Part shown: positions 7,810 to 16,719 of the stretch, in pieces
Numbering within the stretch: position 1 is the first letter of the stretch
Layout: each line of letters opens with the position of its first letter
NCBI RefSeq assembly: GCF_000526515.1
Contig: NZ_JAGF01000001.1
Coordinates: 1,860,001-1,924,000, forward strand
Source: Cellulomonas sp. KRMCY2
Lineage (GTDB): Bacteria > Actinomycetota > Actinomycetes > Actinomycetales > Cellulomonadaceae
Direction: 5' to 3'
Length of the DNA stretch: 64,000 bases
Notes under the pieces: model-generated
What the model was told of the DNA's origin: nothing
What the model saw: only the letters and a program-made list of their open reading frames with translations
Databases searched by the model: none
Translations under genes and position numbers: made by a program

Positions 7810-10239
7810 TCAGCCGTTGCCGCCACCGTTGCCACCACCGTTGCCACCACCGTTGTTGTTGTTCGGTGGCTCTACCGGCGGCGGTGGCTGGGGCTCGGGC
7901 CCGTTGGACATCACCAGGGTCACCAGGGAGCCCTTCGTCAAGCTGCTCCCGGATCCAGGGTCCGTCCAGGCGACCGTCCCGGCCGGCGCCTGGGAGTACA
8001 CCGCGTCGCCCGTCCGGACGTGGAAGCCGACGCCTTCGAGGATCGCCTTGGCGTCGCCCGGCGAGCGTCCGGACACGCCGGGCACGGACACCTTGACACC
8101 CACGACCTGCGCCGCGTTGGGCTCGGCGAACCCCATGACCGGCAGACCCTCGTGCGCGCCCGTCATGAACCGCTTCCAGGTCGGTCCGGCGATCGTCGAG
8201 CCGTAGGCGTTGCGCACCCATCGACCGTTGATCGTCATGTTCTGGACCGGGATCATCGCGTCCGGGTAGCCGACCCACACCGCGGAGGCGATCTGCGGGG
8301 TGTAGCCGACGAACCACGTGTACTCGTTGTGCGACGTCGTGCCCGTCTTGCCGGACGACGGACGCCCGTCGGGCAGCGCGCCGATGTCGCGACCCGTGCC
8401 CTGCCAGACGTGGCCGAGGGCGTAGTTCATCGCTGCGGCGATCTCGGGGGAGATCACCGCGCGGCAGTTGGCCGGTGGCACGGCGATCTCGTTGCCGTCG
8501 GTGTCCACCACGCTCGTGATCGCGATCGGCTCGCAGAAGGTGCCGCCCGACGCGAATGCTGCGAACGCCGCCGCCATGGTCATCGGTGCGATCTCGGTGC
8601 TGCCGAGCACGTTGGACGGGTACGCGTCGACCGGGTTGCCGTCGGCCTTGTGCACGCCGAGCGCTGCGGCCCCTTCGAAGATCGCGCACAGGTTCAGCTG
8701 GCTCGCCATCTCGATGTACCCGGAGTTGACCGAGTTCTGCGTCGCGGCCTGCACAGTCATGACGCCGCCGCGGCCCTCGGCGTTGCCGAACTTGTAGGGC
8801 CCGCCGACGTAGCCGGTGCACCCGGGTGAGTTGAAGGCGTCCATCGGGTACGGGCGCAGGTTGGCGTCGATCATCTCGCCGAGGGCGTGGCCCTCCTTGA
8901 GCCACTCCAGGAGCGTGAAGGGCTTGAAGGTGGAGCCGGGGTGGAACCCGCCCGAGGAGCCGTACGCCTGGTCGGTGTTGTAGTTGACGGCTGTCTCACC
9001 GGGGCCGACGGTCTCGAGGCTGTTGTAGATGCGGTTCTGCGCCATCGCCAGGATCCGGCCCGTGCCCGGCTCGATGACCGAGATGGCCGAGGCGACCCCC
9101 GACGGGTCGTCGACCGGGATGCCGGCCTTGACCTCGGCGTCCGCGATCCCCTGCAGGCGCGGGTCGAGGGTCGTGGTGATCGTCAGGCCGCCGCGGTAGA
9201 GCAGCCGGCCACGTTCGGCCCTGGTCTCGCCGAAGGCGGTGTTGTTGGCGATCACCTTGGTGACGTAGTCGCAGAAGTAGCCGGAGTTGGCGACCTGGTT
9301 GGCCTCCATGCAGCCCAGCCGGTTCTGGCCGATGGCGAGCGTGGCGGCCACCGGGGTGGCGACCCCGGCGTCGTACTCCGCCTGGGTGATGTCGCCCTCG
9401 CGCAGCATCAGGCCCAGCACGATGTTGCGGCGCCCCTCTGCGGCCTCCGGGTTGCGCTCCGGGTCGTACTCGCCGGGCGCCTTGGTGATGCCGGCGATCG
9501 TCGCGGCCTGCAGGTAGTTGAGGTCTGCGGCCGTCACCGAGAAGTAGTGCTGTGCCGCGGCCTCGACGCCGTAGACGGACAGCCCGAACTGGGCGATGTT
9601 CAGGTACGCCTGGAGGATCTCGTCCTTGGACATCCGCTGCTCGAGGGCGATCGCGAGCTTGGCCTCCTGCAGCTTGCGGGCGTAGCCGGCGACGCCGTCG
9701 GTCTCGCGGGCGGCCGCGATCTCTGCGGCGCGCTCGGCCGGGTCCTCGATGTTGAGGGCTGCCTGGATGAGCGCGTTCTTCACGTACTGCTGGGTGAGCG
9801 TCGACCCGCCCTGGTTGTCCTCGGTCGTCACGTTGCGGATCAGCGCGCGGGTCATGCCGAGCACGTCGACGCCGCCGTGCTCGTAGTAGCGCTTGTCCTC
9901 GGTGTCGATGACGGCGTTGCGCATGTGGACGGAGACCTGGTCGAGGGTCACCACGATGCGGTTCTGGTCGTAGAAGGTCGCGAGCAGCGTCCCGTCGGCC
10001 GCCAGGATCCGCGAGCTCTCGGAGAGCGGCACCTGCTCGAGCTCGGTCGGCAGGTCGTCGAACAGCCGGACGGACGTGTCCGTCATCGTGCTCGTCGTCG
10101 CCACGACCGGCATCAGCAGGCCGGCGGACAGGACTCCCCCGAGGCCGGCGATCAGGACGAAGGCGAGCAGGAGGGCCAAGGCCTGGAGGGCGTTGACCTG
10201 GCGCCCCGGACGCGGGCGCGCGGCGACAGAGGACACCAT
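7810..10239 (-). CDS. Class A penicillin-binding protein with PASTA domain
   Basis: The 809-residue bifunctional cell-wall synthase has a short cytoplasmic tail, one membrane helix (about 18-50), a GT51 glycosyltransferase domain (IDTEDKRYYEHGG with E114; GGSTLTQQYVKN) and a transpeptidase domain with PGSTFKPF (SxxK), SVNSGY (SxN) and SGKTGTT (KTG). A PASTA domain follows (VPGVSGRSPGDAKAILEG), then a low-complexity Pro and Gly/Asn tail. It polymerises and cross-links peptidoglycan outside the membrane. The length and architecture match the PonA group. TAGGCT lies 7 nt before the ATG, suggesting leaderless transcription. The metallophosphoesterase gene follows 3 bp downstream. Confidence 0.95.
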   Translation of the reverse strand: MVSSVAARPRPGRQVNALQALALLLAFVLIAGLGGVLSAGLLMPVVATTSTMTDTSVRLFDDLPTELEQVPLSESSRILAADGTLLATFYDQNRIVVTLDQVSVHMRNAVIDTEDKRYYEHGGVDVLGMTRALIRNVTTEDNQGGSTLTQQYVKNALIQAALNIEDPAERAAEIAAARETDGVAGYARKLQEAKLAIALEQRMSKDEILQAYLNIAQFGLSVYGVEAAAQHYFSVTAADLNYLQAATIAGITKAPGEYDPERNPEAAEGRRNIVLGLMLREGDITQAEYDAGVATPVAATLAIGQNRLGCMEANQVANSGYFCDYVTKVIANNTAFGETRAERGRLLYRGGLTITTTLDPRLQGIADAEVKAGIPVDDPSGVASAISVIEPGTGRILAMAQNRIYNSLETVGPGETAVNYNTDQAYGSSGGFHPGSTFKPFTLLEWLKEGHALGEMIDANLRPYPMDAFNSPGCTGYVGGPYKFGNAEGRGGVMTVQAATQNSVNSGYIEMASQLNLCAIFEGAAALGVHKADGNPVDAYPSNVLGSTEIAPMTMAAAFAAFASGGTFCEPIAITSVVDTDGNEIAVPPANCRAVISPEIAAAMNYALGHVWQGTGRDIGALPDGRPSSGKTGTTSHNEYTWFVGYTPQIASAVWVGYPDAMIPVQNMTINGRWVRNAYGSTIAGPTWKRFMTGAHEGLPVMGFAEPNAAQVVGVKVSVPGVSGRSPGDAKAILEGVGFHVRTGDAVYSQAPAGTVAWTDPGSGSSLTKGSLVTLVMSNGPEPQPPPPVEPPNNNNGGGNGGGNGGGNG

Positions 10240-10400
10240 GGTGCTCAGCCTACGGGAGGGTGCTCACGGCGCCCGCCGAACCGGGGCCGGGCGATGTGGA
10301 GGCTCTGTGCCCATCGGCTCCGGCGCCCGCCGGAGGTCGTCGGTGTGGCTGGTACCTCTACGGGGTACCCGAACGGCCCATCCGAGGACCCCCGCGGCGG

Positions 10401-10413
10401 TTCTAGGCTAGAA
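10401..10413. promoter_or_regulatory. Palindrome over a -10 box upstream of the WhiB-family gene
   Basis: TTCTAG-G-CTAGAA is a perfect 6+6 inverted repeat whose centre contains the -10-like hexamer TAGGCT (10404-10409), about 30 bp before the WhiB-family start. A protein bound here would block the promoter directly. From the predicted start site, a short frame GTG 10418 to TGA 10441 (7 codons) ends in a GTGA overlap with the gene start. Confidence 0.4.
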
Positions 10414-10437
10414 CAGAGTGCGAGACGAGGGGACGTG

Positions 10438-10773
10438 GTGAGCACAGACCAGCACTGGACCGCATACGGCGCATGCGCCGGCGCATGCCCCGACGACCTC
10501 TTCGTCGAGGGTGCAGCCCAGCGGGTGGCCCGTGAGGTCTGTGCGTCGTGCCCGGTCCGGCTGGAGTGCCTCATCGATGCGCTGGACAACCGGGTCGCTT
10601 TCGGGGTCTGGGGCGGCATGACCGAGCGCGAGCGACGTGCCCTGGTCCGGCGGTACCCCGACGTCGCGTCGTGGCGTGAGCTGGTCGAGGCGGAGCCCGG
10701 GCTCGTCTCGTTGCCGCACGCGTACCGCGCCGGGGGTGTCCGCTCCGAGCACGCGCCGGCCGGCGGACGGTAG
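10438..10773 (+). CDS. WhiB-family iron-sulfur transcription regulator
   Basis: The 111-residue protein carries the four cluster cysteines of the Wbl family: C17 (ACPDDLFVEG), C35, C38 and C44 in the C-x2-C-x5-C array CASCPVRLEC. The turn GVWGGMTERERR and a basic C-terminus follow. Wbl proteins bind a [4Fe-4S] cluster, associate with the primary sigma factor and respond to redox or NO. I start it at GTG 10438 (GAGGGG upstream); GTG 10435 is possible. Which Wbl subgroup it belongs to is uncertain. The divergent PBP promoter region lies upstream. Confidence 0.92.
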   Translation: MSTDQHWTAYGACAGACPDDLFVEGAAQRVAREVCASCPVRLECLIDALDNRVAFGVWGGMTERERRALVRRYPDVASWRELVEAEPGLVSLPHAYRAGGVRSEHAPAGGR

Positions 10774-10782
10774 CGTTCGGGG

Positions 10783-10953
10783 ATGGCCACCACCTGGGAG
10801 TACGCAACCGTTCCGTTGATCGTGCACGCCACCAAGGCGATCCTCGACCAGTGGGGGGCCGACGGGTGGGAGCTCGTCCAGGTCATCACCGGACCGGACG
10901 GCAACGGGCTCGTCGCGTACCTCAAGCGTCCCAAGGGCGAGGCCGGGGCATGA
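10783..10953 (+). CDS. Small DUF4177-type protein
   Basis: The 56-residue protein contains WEYATVPLI, LDQWGADGWELVQV and LVAYLKRP, the pattern of the DUF4177 family. Its function is unknown. The ATG is 6 nt after TAGCGT, which looks like a -10 box for a leaderless mRNA. Its stop overlaps the start of the RidA-type gene as ATGA, so the two are translationally coupled. Confidence 0.8.
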   Translation: MATTWEYATVPLIVHATKAILDQWGADGWELVQVITGPDGNGLVAYLKRPKGEAGA

Positions 10954-11423
10954 CGGACAGCATCGGCCAGCGTCTGCGCGAGCTCGGCATCACGCTGCCC
11001 CAGGTCGCGGCGCCGGTCGCGGCCTACGTCCCCGCTGTGCGCACCGGGAGCTACGTGTGGACGTCCGGGCAGCTGCCCTTCGTCGACGGCGTCCTCGCGG
11101 CCACCGGGAAGGTCGGCGTCGGACCGGGTCTCGTCGACCCGGCGACAGCCGCCGGACTGGCCCGGACGGCTGCGCTCAATGCGCTGGCGGCGGTCGCCGA
11201 GCAGGCCGGCAGCCTCGACCGCGTGCGCCGGGTGGTGAAGCTGGTCGGCTACGTCGCGAGCGACCCGTCCTTCACCGGCCAGCCGCAGGTCGTCAACGGG
11301 GCGAGCGAGCTTCTCGGACAGGTCTTCGGCGAGGCCGGTGTGCACGCCCGCAGCGCCGTCGGCGTCGCGGTCCTCCCGCTGGACTCCCCGGTGGAGATCG
11401 AGCTCGTCGTCGAGCTGGGCTGA
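10950..11423 (+). CDS. RidA/YjgF-family protein
   Basis: The 157-residue protein fits the RidA fold: PAVRTGSYVWTSGQLPFVDG near the N-terminus, TAALNALAAVAEQAGSLDRV in the middle and VLPLDSPVEIELVVEL at the C-terminus. RidA proteins form trimers and deaminate reactive enamine/imine intermediates. This longer actinobacterial branch is often found beside DUF4177 and crp-like genes, and its substrate is not established. The ATGA overlap with the upstream gene fixes the start. Confidence 0.88.
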   Translation: MTDSIGQRLRELGITLPQVAAPVAAYVPAVRTGSYVWTSGQLPFVDGVLAATGKVGVGPGLVDPATAAGLARTAALNALAAVAEQAGSLDRVRRVVKLVGYVASDPSFTGQPQVVNGASELLGQVFGEAGVHARSAVGVAVLPLDSPVEIELVVELG

Positions 11424-11438
11424 GCTCCGGCGTCGGCC

Positions 11439-11487
11439 GACGTCCGGCGCAGGCCGCGGTCGGCCGCACGCTGACGTCCGGCGCAGG
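11439..11487. repeat. Direct repeat of 15 bp between ridA-type gene and crp
   Basis: GACGTCCGGCGCAGG occurs at 11439-11453 and 11473-11487, 34 bp apart, in the gap between two convergent genes. A palindrome CCGACCGGTCGG (11505-11516) follows and may help termination from both sides. No coding function is visible. Confidence 0.4.
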
Positions 11488-11517
11488 CTCGCGCCCCGGG
11501 CAGACCGACCGGTCGGG

Positions 11518-12195
11518 TCAGCGCGCGCGGCGTTCCAGGCGGTCGAGGTCGAGCAGGACGATCGCGCGCCCTTCCCTGCGGACCCAGCCACGCGCCGCGA
11601 AGTCGGCCAACGCCTTGTTCACCGTCTCGCGTGATGCGCCGACCAGCTGGGCGAGCTCCTCCTGCGTCAGGTCGTGCGCGACCCGGAGCCCGTCGTCGAC
11701 CTGCTCCCCGAACCGGGTGGACAGGTCGAGCAGCGCCTTCGCGACCCGGCCGGGCACATCGGAGAAGACGAGGTCCGCGAGCGCCTCGTTGGTGCGGCGC
11801 AGCCGCCGCGCCAGGGCCTCGAGCAGGTGCTTGGCGACAGCGGGGTAGCGCTCGAGCCACCCGATGAGCTCGGCGTGGCTGAGCTCGTACAGCGTGGCGT
11901 CGGCGACCGCCGTGGCGGTCGCGGTCCGCGGCCCGGGGTCGAACAGCGAGAGCTCGCCGAACATCTCGGCCGGGCCGAGGATCGAGAGCAGGTTCTCCCG
12001 CCCGTCGTTGGAGCGCCGGCCGAGCTTCACCTTGCCCGAGCCGATGACGTACAGCCGGTCCCCGGGCTCGCCCTCCTGGAACACCGCGTGGCCGCGGGCC
12101 AGGTGCATCGGCCGCATGGAGGCGAAGAGCGCCTGCGCAGCCTCGGAGTCGATCGCCGAGAAGAGCGGCGCCGAGAGCACAACGTCGTCGTCCAC
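11518..12195 (-). CDS. crp: Crp/Fnr-family cAMP-type global regulator
   Basis: The 225-residue protein starts at GTG 12195 and closely follows actinobacterial Crp/GlxR. It has a cyclic-nucleotide domain with GEPGDRLYVIGSGKVKLGRR, the phosphate-binding turn MFGELSLFDPGPRTATAT, and a C-terminal winged helix with LTQEELAQLVGASRETVNKA and FAARGWVRREG. It binds TGTGA-type sites and controls carbon metabolism and many other genes. A longer upstream frame is open, but homologues start at this point. It is convergent with the ridA-type gene. Confidence 0.93.
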   Translation of the reverse strand: MDDDVVLSAPLFSAIDSEAAQALFASMRPMHLARGHAVFQEGEPGDRLYVIGSGKVKLGRRSNDGRENLLSILGPAEMFGELSLFDPGPRTATATAVADATLYELSHAELIGWLERYPAVAKHLLEALARRLRRTNEALADLVFSDVPGRVAKALLDLSTRFGEQVDDGLRVAHDLTQEELAQLVGASRETVNKALADFAARGWVRREGRAIVLLDLDRLERRAR

Positions 12196-12288
12196 GCCGT
12201 CCCGTCCTTCGTCTACCGTGCCGGCCGCCTGAAGGTGACGCGCTCCATCCTGCCGCATGCGGCCGGGCGCAGCGAGTAGCAGCAGGCC

Positions 12289-12684
12289 TCAGGGCAGACT
12301 CTCGGTACCCGCCAGCTGGTCGAGGACGGACTGGATCCGGTTCTCGAGCTCGCAGTCGAGCTCGGAGCCGTAGGCCGCGAGCTCACGGTCGAGGAGTCGC
12401 AGGTGCTCCATCAGGGCCACCGGGTCCGACGGTGCGGGGACGGTGACCGCGTGGATGAGGTCCCGGTGGGTCGGCAGCCCGAGCTGCGCGTCGGGCAGCA
12501 GCTCCCAGCTCATCCCGCCGAGCGCCTCCGGCGGGGCGAACGCCGCGACGGCGAGGTCGAGCCGGGCGCGCAGCAGTCGGCGCCAACGGAGCACCTGTGC
12601 CTTCTCCGCCCGCAGGATCCTGCGGGCCGCGCGCGCGTCTCCTGGGTCTCGCGTCCCGGGGACAGCCGCCTGGGTCAATGACAT
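12289..12684 (-). CDS. Conserved hypothetical helical protein
   Basis: The 131-residue product starts at ATG 12684 with a modest ribosome site (AAGG about 10 nt upstream). It is predicted all-helical, with a coiled-coil-like basic stretch ([20 protein letters not shown]) and an acidic C-terminus ([19 protein letters not shown]). It has no membrane segment or catalytic motif. Its place between crp and the divergent nth gene is its only context. I do not recognise a family. Confidence 0.6.
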   Translation of the reverse strand: MSLTQAAVPGTRDPGDARAARRILRAEKAQVLRWRRLLRARLDLAVAAFAPPEALGGMSWELLPDAQLGLPTHRDLIHAVTVPAPSDPVALMEHLRLLDRELAAYGSELDCELENRIQSVLDQLAGTESLP

Positions 12685-12846
12685 GCCGCCAACCTTGTCT
12701 GTGGGGAGCCATCGCCGGCTCTCTTCCCCCATGAACTCGACGCCGACCGGGCCGACCTTGAGCGCGCAGGGGACAGTTCACTCCAATGGTGCACTGCCGC
12801 GCATCCCACCGGGACGGTGTCGGATCGGCCACCTAGGCTCACTCCC

Positions 12847-13596
12847 ATGGTCGAAGAAGCCGCCCTGGCCCGGGTGCGCAGGGCGCGCCGGATCGACCGC
12901 GTCCTTGCCGAGCGGTATCCCGACGCGCGCTGCGAGCTCGACTTCCGGACCCCGCTCGAGCTGCTGGTCGCCACCGTCCTGTCGGCCCAGACGACTGACG
13001 TGCGCGTGAACCTCGTGACCCCTGGTCTCTTCGCGCGGTACCCCGACGCCGCCGCGTACGCAGGTGCCGACCGGGCCGAGCTCGAGGACCGCATCCGGTC
13101 CACCGGGTTCTTCCGAGCCAAGGCCGAGTCGCTGATCGGGCTGGGCCGCGGGCTCGTCGAACGGTTCGACGGTGCGGTCCCGGCCCGGATGGTGGATCTG
13201 GTGACCTTGCCCGGCGTCGGGCGCAAGACCGCGAACGTCGTGCTCGGCAACGCCTTCGGCATCCCAGGGCTGGCCGTCGACACCCACGTCGGCAGGGTCG
13301 CGCGACGGCTCGGCCTGACCGACCTGGCGGACCCGGTCACGGTCGAGGAGGCGCTCGGGGCCCTGATCCCGAGGCGGGGCTGGACCCTGTTCTCGCACCG
13401 GCTGATCTTCCACGGCCGGCGGACCTGCCATGCGCGCCGCCCGGCGTGCGGGGCGTGCCCGGTTGCGCGGCTGTGCCCCTCCTACGGCATCGGCGAGACA
13501 GATCCCGAGCTCGCTCGCGCCCTGGTCAAGGACGGTCCACCGGTCAGGGGCGAGCCGCCGGCAGCGTCGCCAGCCACTCGACCAGCAGGTCGGTAG
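12847..13596 (+). CDS. nth: Endonuclease III
   Basis: The 249-residue base-excision-repair glycosylase/AP lyase removes oxidised pyrimidines. The helix-hairpin-helix [12 protein letters not shown] carries the catalytic lysine, and [13 protein letters not shown] carries the catalytic aspartate. The C-terminal [4Fe-4S] motif is C-x6-C-x2-C-x5-C ([17 protein letters not shown]). I chose ATG 12847 because TAGGCT lies 7 nt upstream as a leaderless-type -10 box; GTG 12817 would add 10 residues. The 3' end overlaps the convergent hydrolase gene by 53 bp. Confidence 0.95.
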   Translation: MVEEAALARVRRARRIDRVLAERYPDARCELDFRTPLELLVATVLSAQTTDVRVNLVTPGLFARYPDAAAYAGADRAELEDRIRSTGFFRAKAESLIGLGRGLVERFDGAVPARMVDLVTLPGVGRKTANVVLGNAFGIPGLAVDTHVGRVARRLGLTDLADPVTVEEALGALIPRRGWTLFSHRLIFHGRRTCHARRPACGACPVARLCPSYGIGETDPELARALVKDGPPVRGEPPAASPATRPAGR

Positions 13597-14470
13597 TCCG
13601 CTCGGGTGCCTCCTCCGGCAGGAAGTGCCCGGCGCCCTCGACGGCCTCGAAACGGTAGGGCGCCCCGGTGCCGCCCTGGGCCACCCGCAGCGGTATGCAC
13701 CGGTCGGCGGTGCCGTGCAGCTGCAGCACGGGGACACCGATCGGATCGCGTAGGGCGGCGAGGAACCGCTGACCGTCGACCCGAGGGGTCGAGCGCACCA
13801 GCCAGCGCAGCGACTCCATCGCGCTGTGCGAGGCGAACGGGATCTGCCCGGCCCCGCGGTACGTCGCGGCGACGTCCGGCTGCAGCCAGCCGGGAGCGCC
13901 CCACTCGGTGAGCACCCGGACGGCGAGGTCGCCGCGGGTCAGACGCCGCTCGGGGAAGTAGGGCAGCTGGAAGAACGCCAGACGTCGCGCGGTCGTCCGC
14001 ATCAGCAGCGGCCCGACCATGGCAGCGGCGTGCATGCGCCTGGGGTGCGGTGCCGACACGGCGGCGATCGCGCGGGTGACCCCGGGCTGCAGCGCGGGCA
14101 TCGACCACGCGACGGCACCGCCGAGGCCGTGCCCGACGACGACGGCCTCGGCGGCACCGAGGGACCGGATCACCCCGGCGACGTCGCGGGTCAGCGTCGG
14201 GACGTCGTAGCCGTGCGGCGGCTTGTCCGAGGCCGCCGTCCCGCGCAGGTCCATCGCAGCGACCCGGTAGCCGGCCGCGGCCAGGGCGGGGATCTGGTTC
14301 CGCCAGGCCCACCACATCTGCGGGAAGCCGTGCAGCAGGACGACCAGGGGGGCGTGGTGCCCGTCACCGCCGTCCGGCGTCTGCTCGGCGACGTGGAACC
14401 GTGCGCCGTTGGCTGCGACGAAGAGGTGCCGCCAGGGGCCCTCGAGCAGCACGGCGGACGAATCGGTCAC
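13544..14470 (-). CDS. Alpha/beta-hydrolase, epoxide-hydrolase-like, nucleophile replaced
   Basis: The 308-residue protein has the fold and surroundings of epoxide-hydrolase-type alpha/beta hydrolases: [17 protein letters not shown] (oxyanion HGFP), [14 protein letters not shown], a cap domain and the late aspartate/histidine region HGTADRCIP and [13 protein letters not shown]. The nucleophile elbow reads VVVGHGLGG, so glycine occupies the position where Ser or Asp is expected. As read it cannot work by the normal covalent mechanism. TAGATT lies 6 nt before the GTG start (leaderless type). It is downstream of glnR on the same strand and overlaps nth by 53 bp. Confidence 0.85.
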   Translation of the reverse strand: MTDSSAVLLEGPWRHLFVAANGARFHVAEQTPDGGDGHHAPLVVLLHGFPQMWWAWRNQIPALAAAGYRVAAMDLRGTAASDKPPHGYDVPTLTRDVAGVIRSLGAAEAVVVGHGLGGAVAWSMPALQPGVTRAIAAVSAPHPRRMHAAAMVGPLLMRTTARRLAFFQLPYFPERRLTRGDLAVRVLTEWGAPGWLQPDVAATYRGAGQIPFASHSAMESLRWLVRSTPRVDGQRFLAALRDPIGVPVLQLHGTADRCIPLRVAQGGTGAPYRFEAVEGAGHFLPEEAPERTTDLLVEWLATLPAARP

Positions 14471-14479
14471 GCGGCGAAT

Positions 14480-15244
14480 CTACCCGGCAAGAGGACGACC
14501 GTCGGCCCCTTCGGCCCGACCTGTCGCTGCGGCACCGCTCGCCTCCTCGGCGTCGACCCCGACCCGCCGGTCCCGCGGGGGGTCGAAGCGGTAGCCGACG
14601 TTGCGCACCGTGCCGATGAGCTGCTCGTGCTCGGGGCCGAGCTTCGCGCGCAGCCGCCGCACGTGCACGTCGACGGTGCGGGTGCCGCCGAAGTAGTCGT
14701 AGCCCCACACCTCCTGCAGCAGCTGGGCGCGCGTGAAGACCCGCCCAGGATGCTGCGCGAGGTACTTGAGGAGCTCGAACTCCTTGTAGGTCAGGTCGAG
14801 CGGCCGTCCGCGCACGCGTGCCGTGTAGCCGCCGGCGTCGATCGTCAGGTCCCCGGAGGAGATCTCCTCCGGGTCGGTCTCGGGCGCCTCGACACCGGCC
14901 CGTTCGATGACCAGGCGCAGCCGCGCCTCGACCTCGGCGGGGGAGGCGTCCTCGAGCAGGATGTCGGCGGCGCCCCACTCGGCGGTCACCACCGTCAGCC
15001 CGCCCTCGGTGAGCACGAGCACGAGCGGGACGGTCAGGCCGGTGGCACGCAGCAGGCGGCAGGTCGAGCGGGCCGTGGCGAGGTCGCGGCGGGCGTCGAG
15101 GAGCAGGACGTCGGAGTCGGGGGCGTCGAGCAGGGCGGAGGGCTCGACCGGCAGCACGCGGACCCGGTGCGCGAGCAGGCCCAGTGCCGGAAGCACCTGC
15201 GCGGAGCCTCCGGTGGTGGGTGTCAGCAGCAACAGGTCTGCCAC
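14480..15244 (-). CDS. glnR: Nitrogen-response regulator GlnR
   Basis: The 254-residue OmpR-type regulator has an atypical receiver domain ([56 protein letters not shown]) and a highly conserved winged helix: [60 protein letters not shown]. This matches actinobacterial GlnR, which controls glnA, amtB and other nitrogen genes without phosphorylation by a paired kinase; no kinase gene is nearby. AGGAGG lies 9 nt before GTG 15244, which decides the start. The C-terminal tail after YRFDPP is Ala/Gly-rich and variable. Confidence 0.93.
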   Translation of the reverse strand: MADLLLLTPTTGGSAQVLPALGLLAHRVRVLPVEPSALLDAPDSDVLLLDARRDLATARSTCRLLRATGLTVPLVLVLTEGGLTVVTAEWGAADILLEDASPAEVEARLRLVIERAGVEAPETDPEEISSGDLTIDAGGYTARVRGRPLDLTYKEFELLKYLAQHPGRVFTRAQLLQEVWGYDYFGGTRTVDVHVRRLRAKLGPEHEQLIGTVRNVGYRFDPPRDRRVGVDAEEASGAAATGRAEGADGRPLAG

Positions 15245-15369
15245 GGGGGTGCGCCTCCTGCGGACGGGTTGGCTCACGGTACCGCCGTCGGGTGGGTCTC
15301 CGTGGCCGGTGCGCGATCTGCGAGACTCTGCTCCGTGCCCACTGCTGCCCACACCTCCTGCGAGCGTTG

Positions 15370-16131
15370 ATGGACGTCTCGACGCGAGCAGTCATCACGG
15401 CAGCCGTTGCGGCTCTCGTGGCCGTCGCCGCCTTCCTCGGTCAGTTCCCGGCCACGGCCCACCTGGGCGAGCTGCCCGTGGTCGGCATGGCCCTGGTGCT
15501 CACCCTCGTCCTGGCCATCGGGTGGCCGGTGCTCCTCGAGCTGCCCAGCGTGCTCGGCAGCGCGGTCGTCATCGCCCTGGGCGGTGCGGGCGCCGTGATC
15601 GCGGTGACCGCGACCCGCGGGCAGCCGTTCCTCCGTGAGCTGCCCGTCGTGGTCGCGCTCGCGGTGCTGCTGGCCTTCGTCAACGAGCTTGCGCGTCAGG
15701 ACGGTCGGCTCCGCCTGGTCGAGTCGGTCACCGGGACGGTCACCGGCGTGCTCGTCGCGACGGCGGCCGCCGGCTGGGTCGCTGCGGGCCGGGCGCCGGG
15801 TGGTACGTCGCTGGTCGTGTGCGGCGCCGTTGCGCTCTTCCTCGGGTCGGCGGCGTCCGCCGTGCGACTCGGCGGGTGGACCGGTGCGGTCGTCACCTCT
15901 CTGGGTGCGGTGCTCGCCGGTGGTGCGGCCGGAGCGGTCATGCCGTCGATGGAGCTGCTCCCCGGGGCGCTGATCGGCCTGGCGACGGGCATCCTCGTCG
16001 CGGCGCTGCACGTCCTGTTCGACCGGCTCCCGGCCCTCGACCGACGCCTGGCGTCGTTCGCGGTGATCGTGCTGCCGGTCTCGGTGAGCGGGATCCTGGT
16101 CTACGTCGTCGGGCGGGTCCTGGTCGGCTGA
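15370..16131 (+). CDS. Multi-pass membrane protein of unknown function
   Basis: The 253-residue protein is almost entirely hydrophobic, with about seven to eight membrane helices separated by short loops such as [26 protein letters not shown] and [13 protein letters not shown]. It has no transport or enzyme signature that I recognise. It is divergent from glnR with a 125-bp shared upstream region, an arrangement seen in other actinobacteria, so it may be a conserved neighbour. Confidence 0.75.
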   Translation: MDVSTRAVITAAVAALVAVAAFLGQFPATAHLGELPVVGMALVLTLVLAIGWPVLLELPSVLGSAVVIALGGAGAVIAVTATRGQPFLRELPVVVALAVLLAFVNELARQDGRLRLVESVTGTVTGVLVATAAAGWVAAGRAPGGTSLVVCGAVALFLGSAASAVRLGGWTGAVVTSLGAVLAGGAAGAVMPSMELLPGALIGLATGILVAALHVLFDRLPALDRRLASFAVIVLPVSVSGILVYVVGRVLVG

Positions 16132-16155
16132 CCAGCGCACCACCTGGCACGCGGA

Positions 16156-16536
16156 TCAGTAGACGAGAGCCTGCGCGCCGTCGGTGAGGCACTCCTCGAC
16201 GAAGACCGCTGCCCCCGCGATCCGCACGCCCGGGACGACGTCGTCGGCCGTGATGCCGCGGCGGACGGCGCACTGCGTGCACAACGTCACCTGGCCCTCG
16301 GCCAGCACCACGGCGAGCAGCTCGCCGAGCGGCGCCGCGTGCTCGAGACGGATGTCGGCGGTCCGACCCGGCAGGGCCAACCAGGACGCCTCGCCGGTGA
16401 GCCACAGACTGACCCGGACACCGGCCGCCACGCCGGCGGCGGCGACCGTGAAGGCCTGGTTGCACGCCTCCGGGCGGTCGACGCCGGAGGTCGTCTTGAC
16501 CACGAGGGACCGGGTCACCGATGGCGTCGCGCTCAT
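16156..16536 (-). CDS. DsrE/DsrF-like sulfur-relay family protein
   Basis: The 126-residue protein fits the DsrE fold: VVKTTSGVDRPEACNQAFTV, VSLWLTGEASWLALPG and a conserved cysteine pair in TLCTQCAVRRGI, ending AGAAVFVEECLTDGAQAL. Family members bind or carry persulfide sulfur on the conserved cysteine. TAGGCT lies 6 nt before the ATG, suggesting leaderless transcription. It is divergent from the small-ORF/nitrobindin operon, 72 bp apart. Confidence 0.85.
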   Translation of the reverse strand: MSATPSVTRSLVVKTTSGVDRPEACNQAFTVAAAGVAAGVRVSLWLTGEASWLALPGRTADIRLEHAAPLGELLAVVLAEGQVTLCTQCAVRRGITADDVVPGVRIAGAAVFVEECLTDGAQALVY

Positions 16537-16608
16537 GGCTGCAGCCTAGGCGACGGTCCGGCGCGTGCCGGGTGAGGGCCCGGCGGGACGCACCGTAGGA
16601 TCGGAGCC

Positions 16609-16716
16609 ATGGTCGCCCTGGAGGTCTTCTTCATCGGACTGCTCGTCGCCGCGTCCCTGACGATCGGCTGGTTCGCCTTCTACGTCGTCTTCAAGCTCTA
16701 CAAGGGTCAGCAGTAG
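16609..16716 (+). CDS. Small single-helix membrane protein (35 aa)
   Basis: The 35-codon gene encodes one membrane helix (EVFFIGLLVAASLTIGWFAF) and a basic tail (KLYKGQQ). TAGGAT ends 7 nt before the ATG, supporting a leaderless start, and the nitrobindin-like gene follows after 3 nt. The codon use matches its neighbours. The tight spacing and clean topology make it a probable real gene despite its size. Its function is unknown. Confidence 0.7.
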   Translation: MVALEVFFIGLLVAASLTIGWFAFYVVFKLYKGQQ

Positions 16717-16719
16717 CCG

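Noticed and set aside
8887-10437. Very long plus-strand open frame antisense to the PBP gene
   Set aside because: It is composition-driven: the PBP is unmistakable on the other strand, and only the last part (from 10438) is the real WhiB-family gene.
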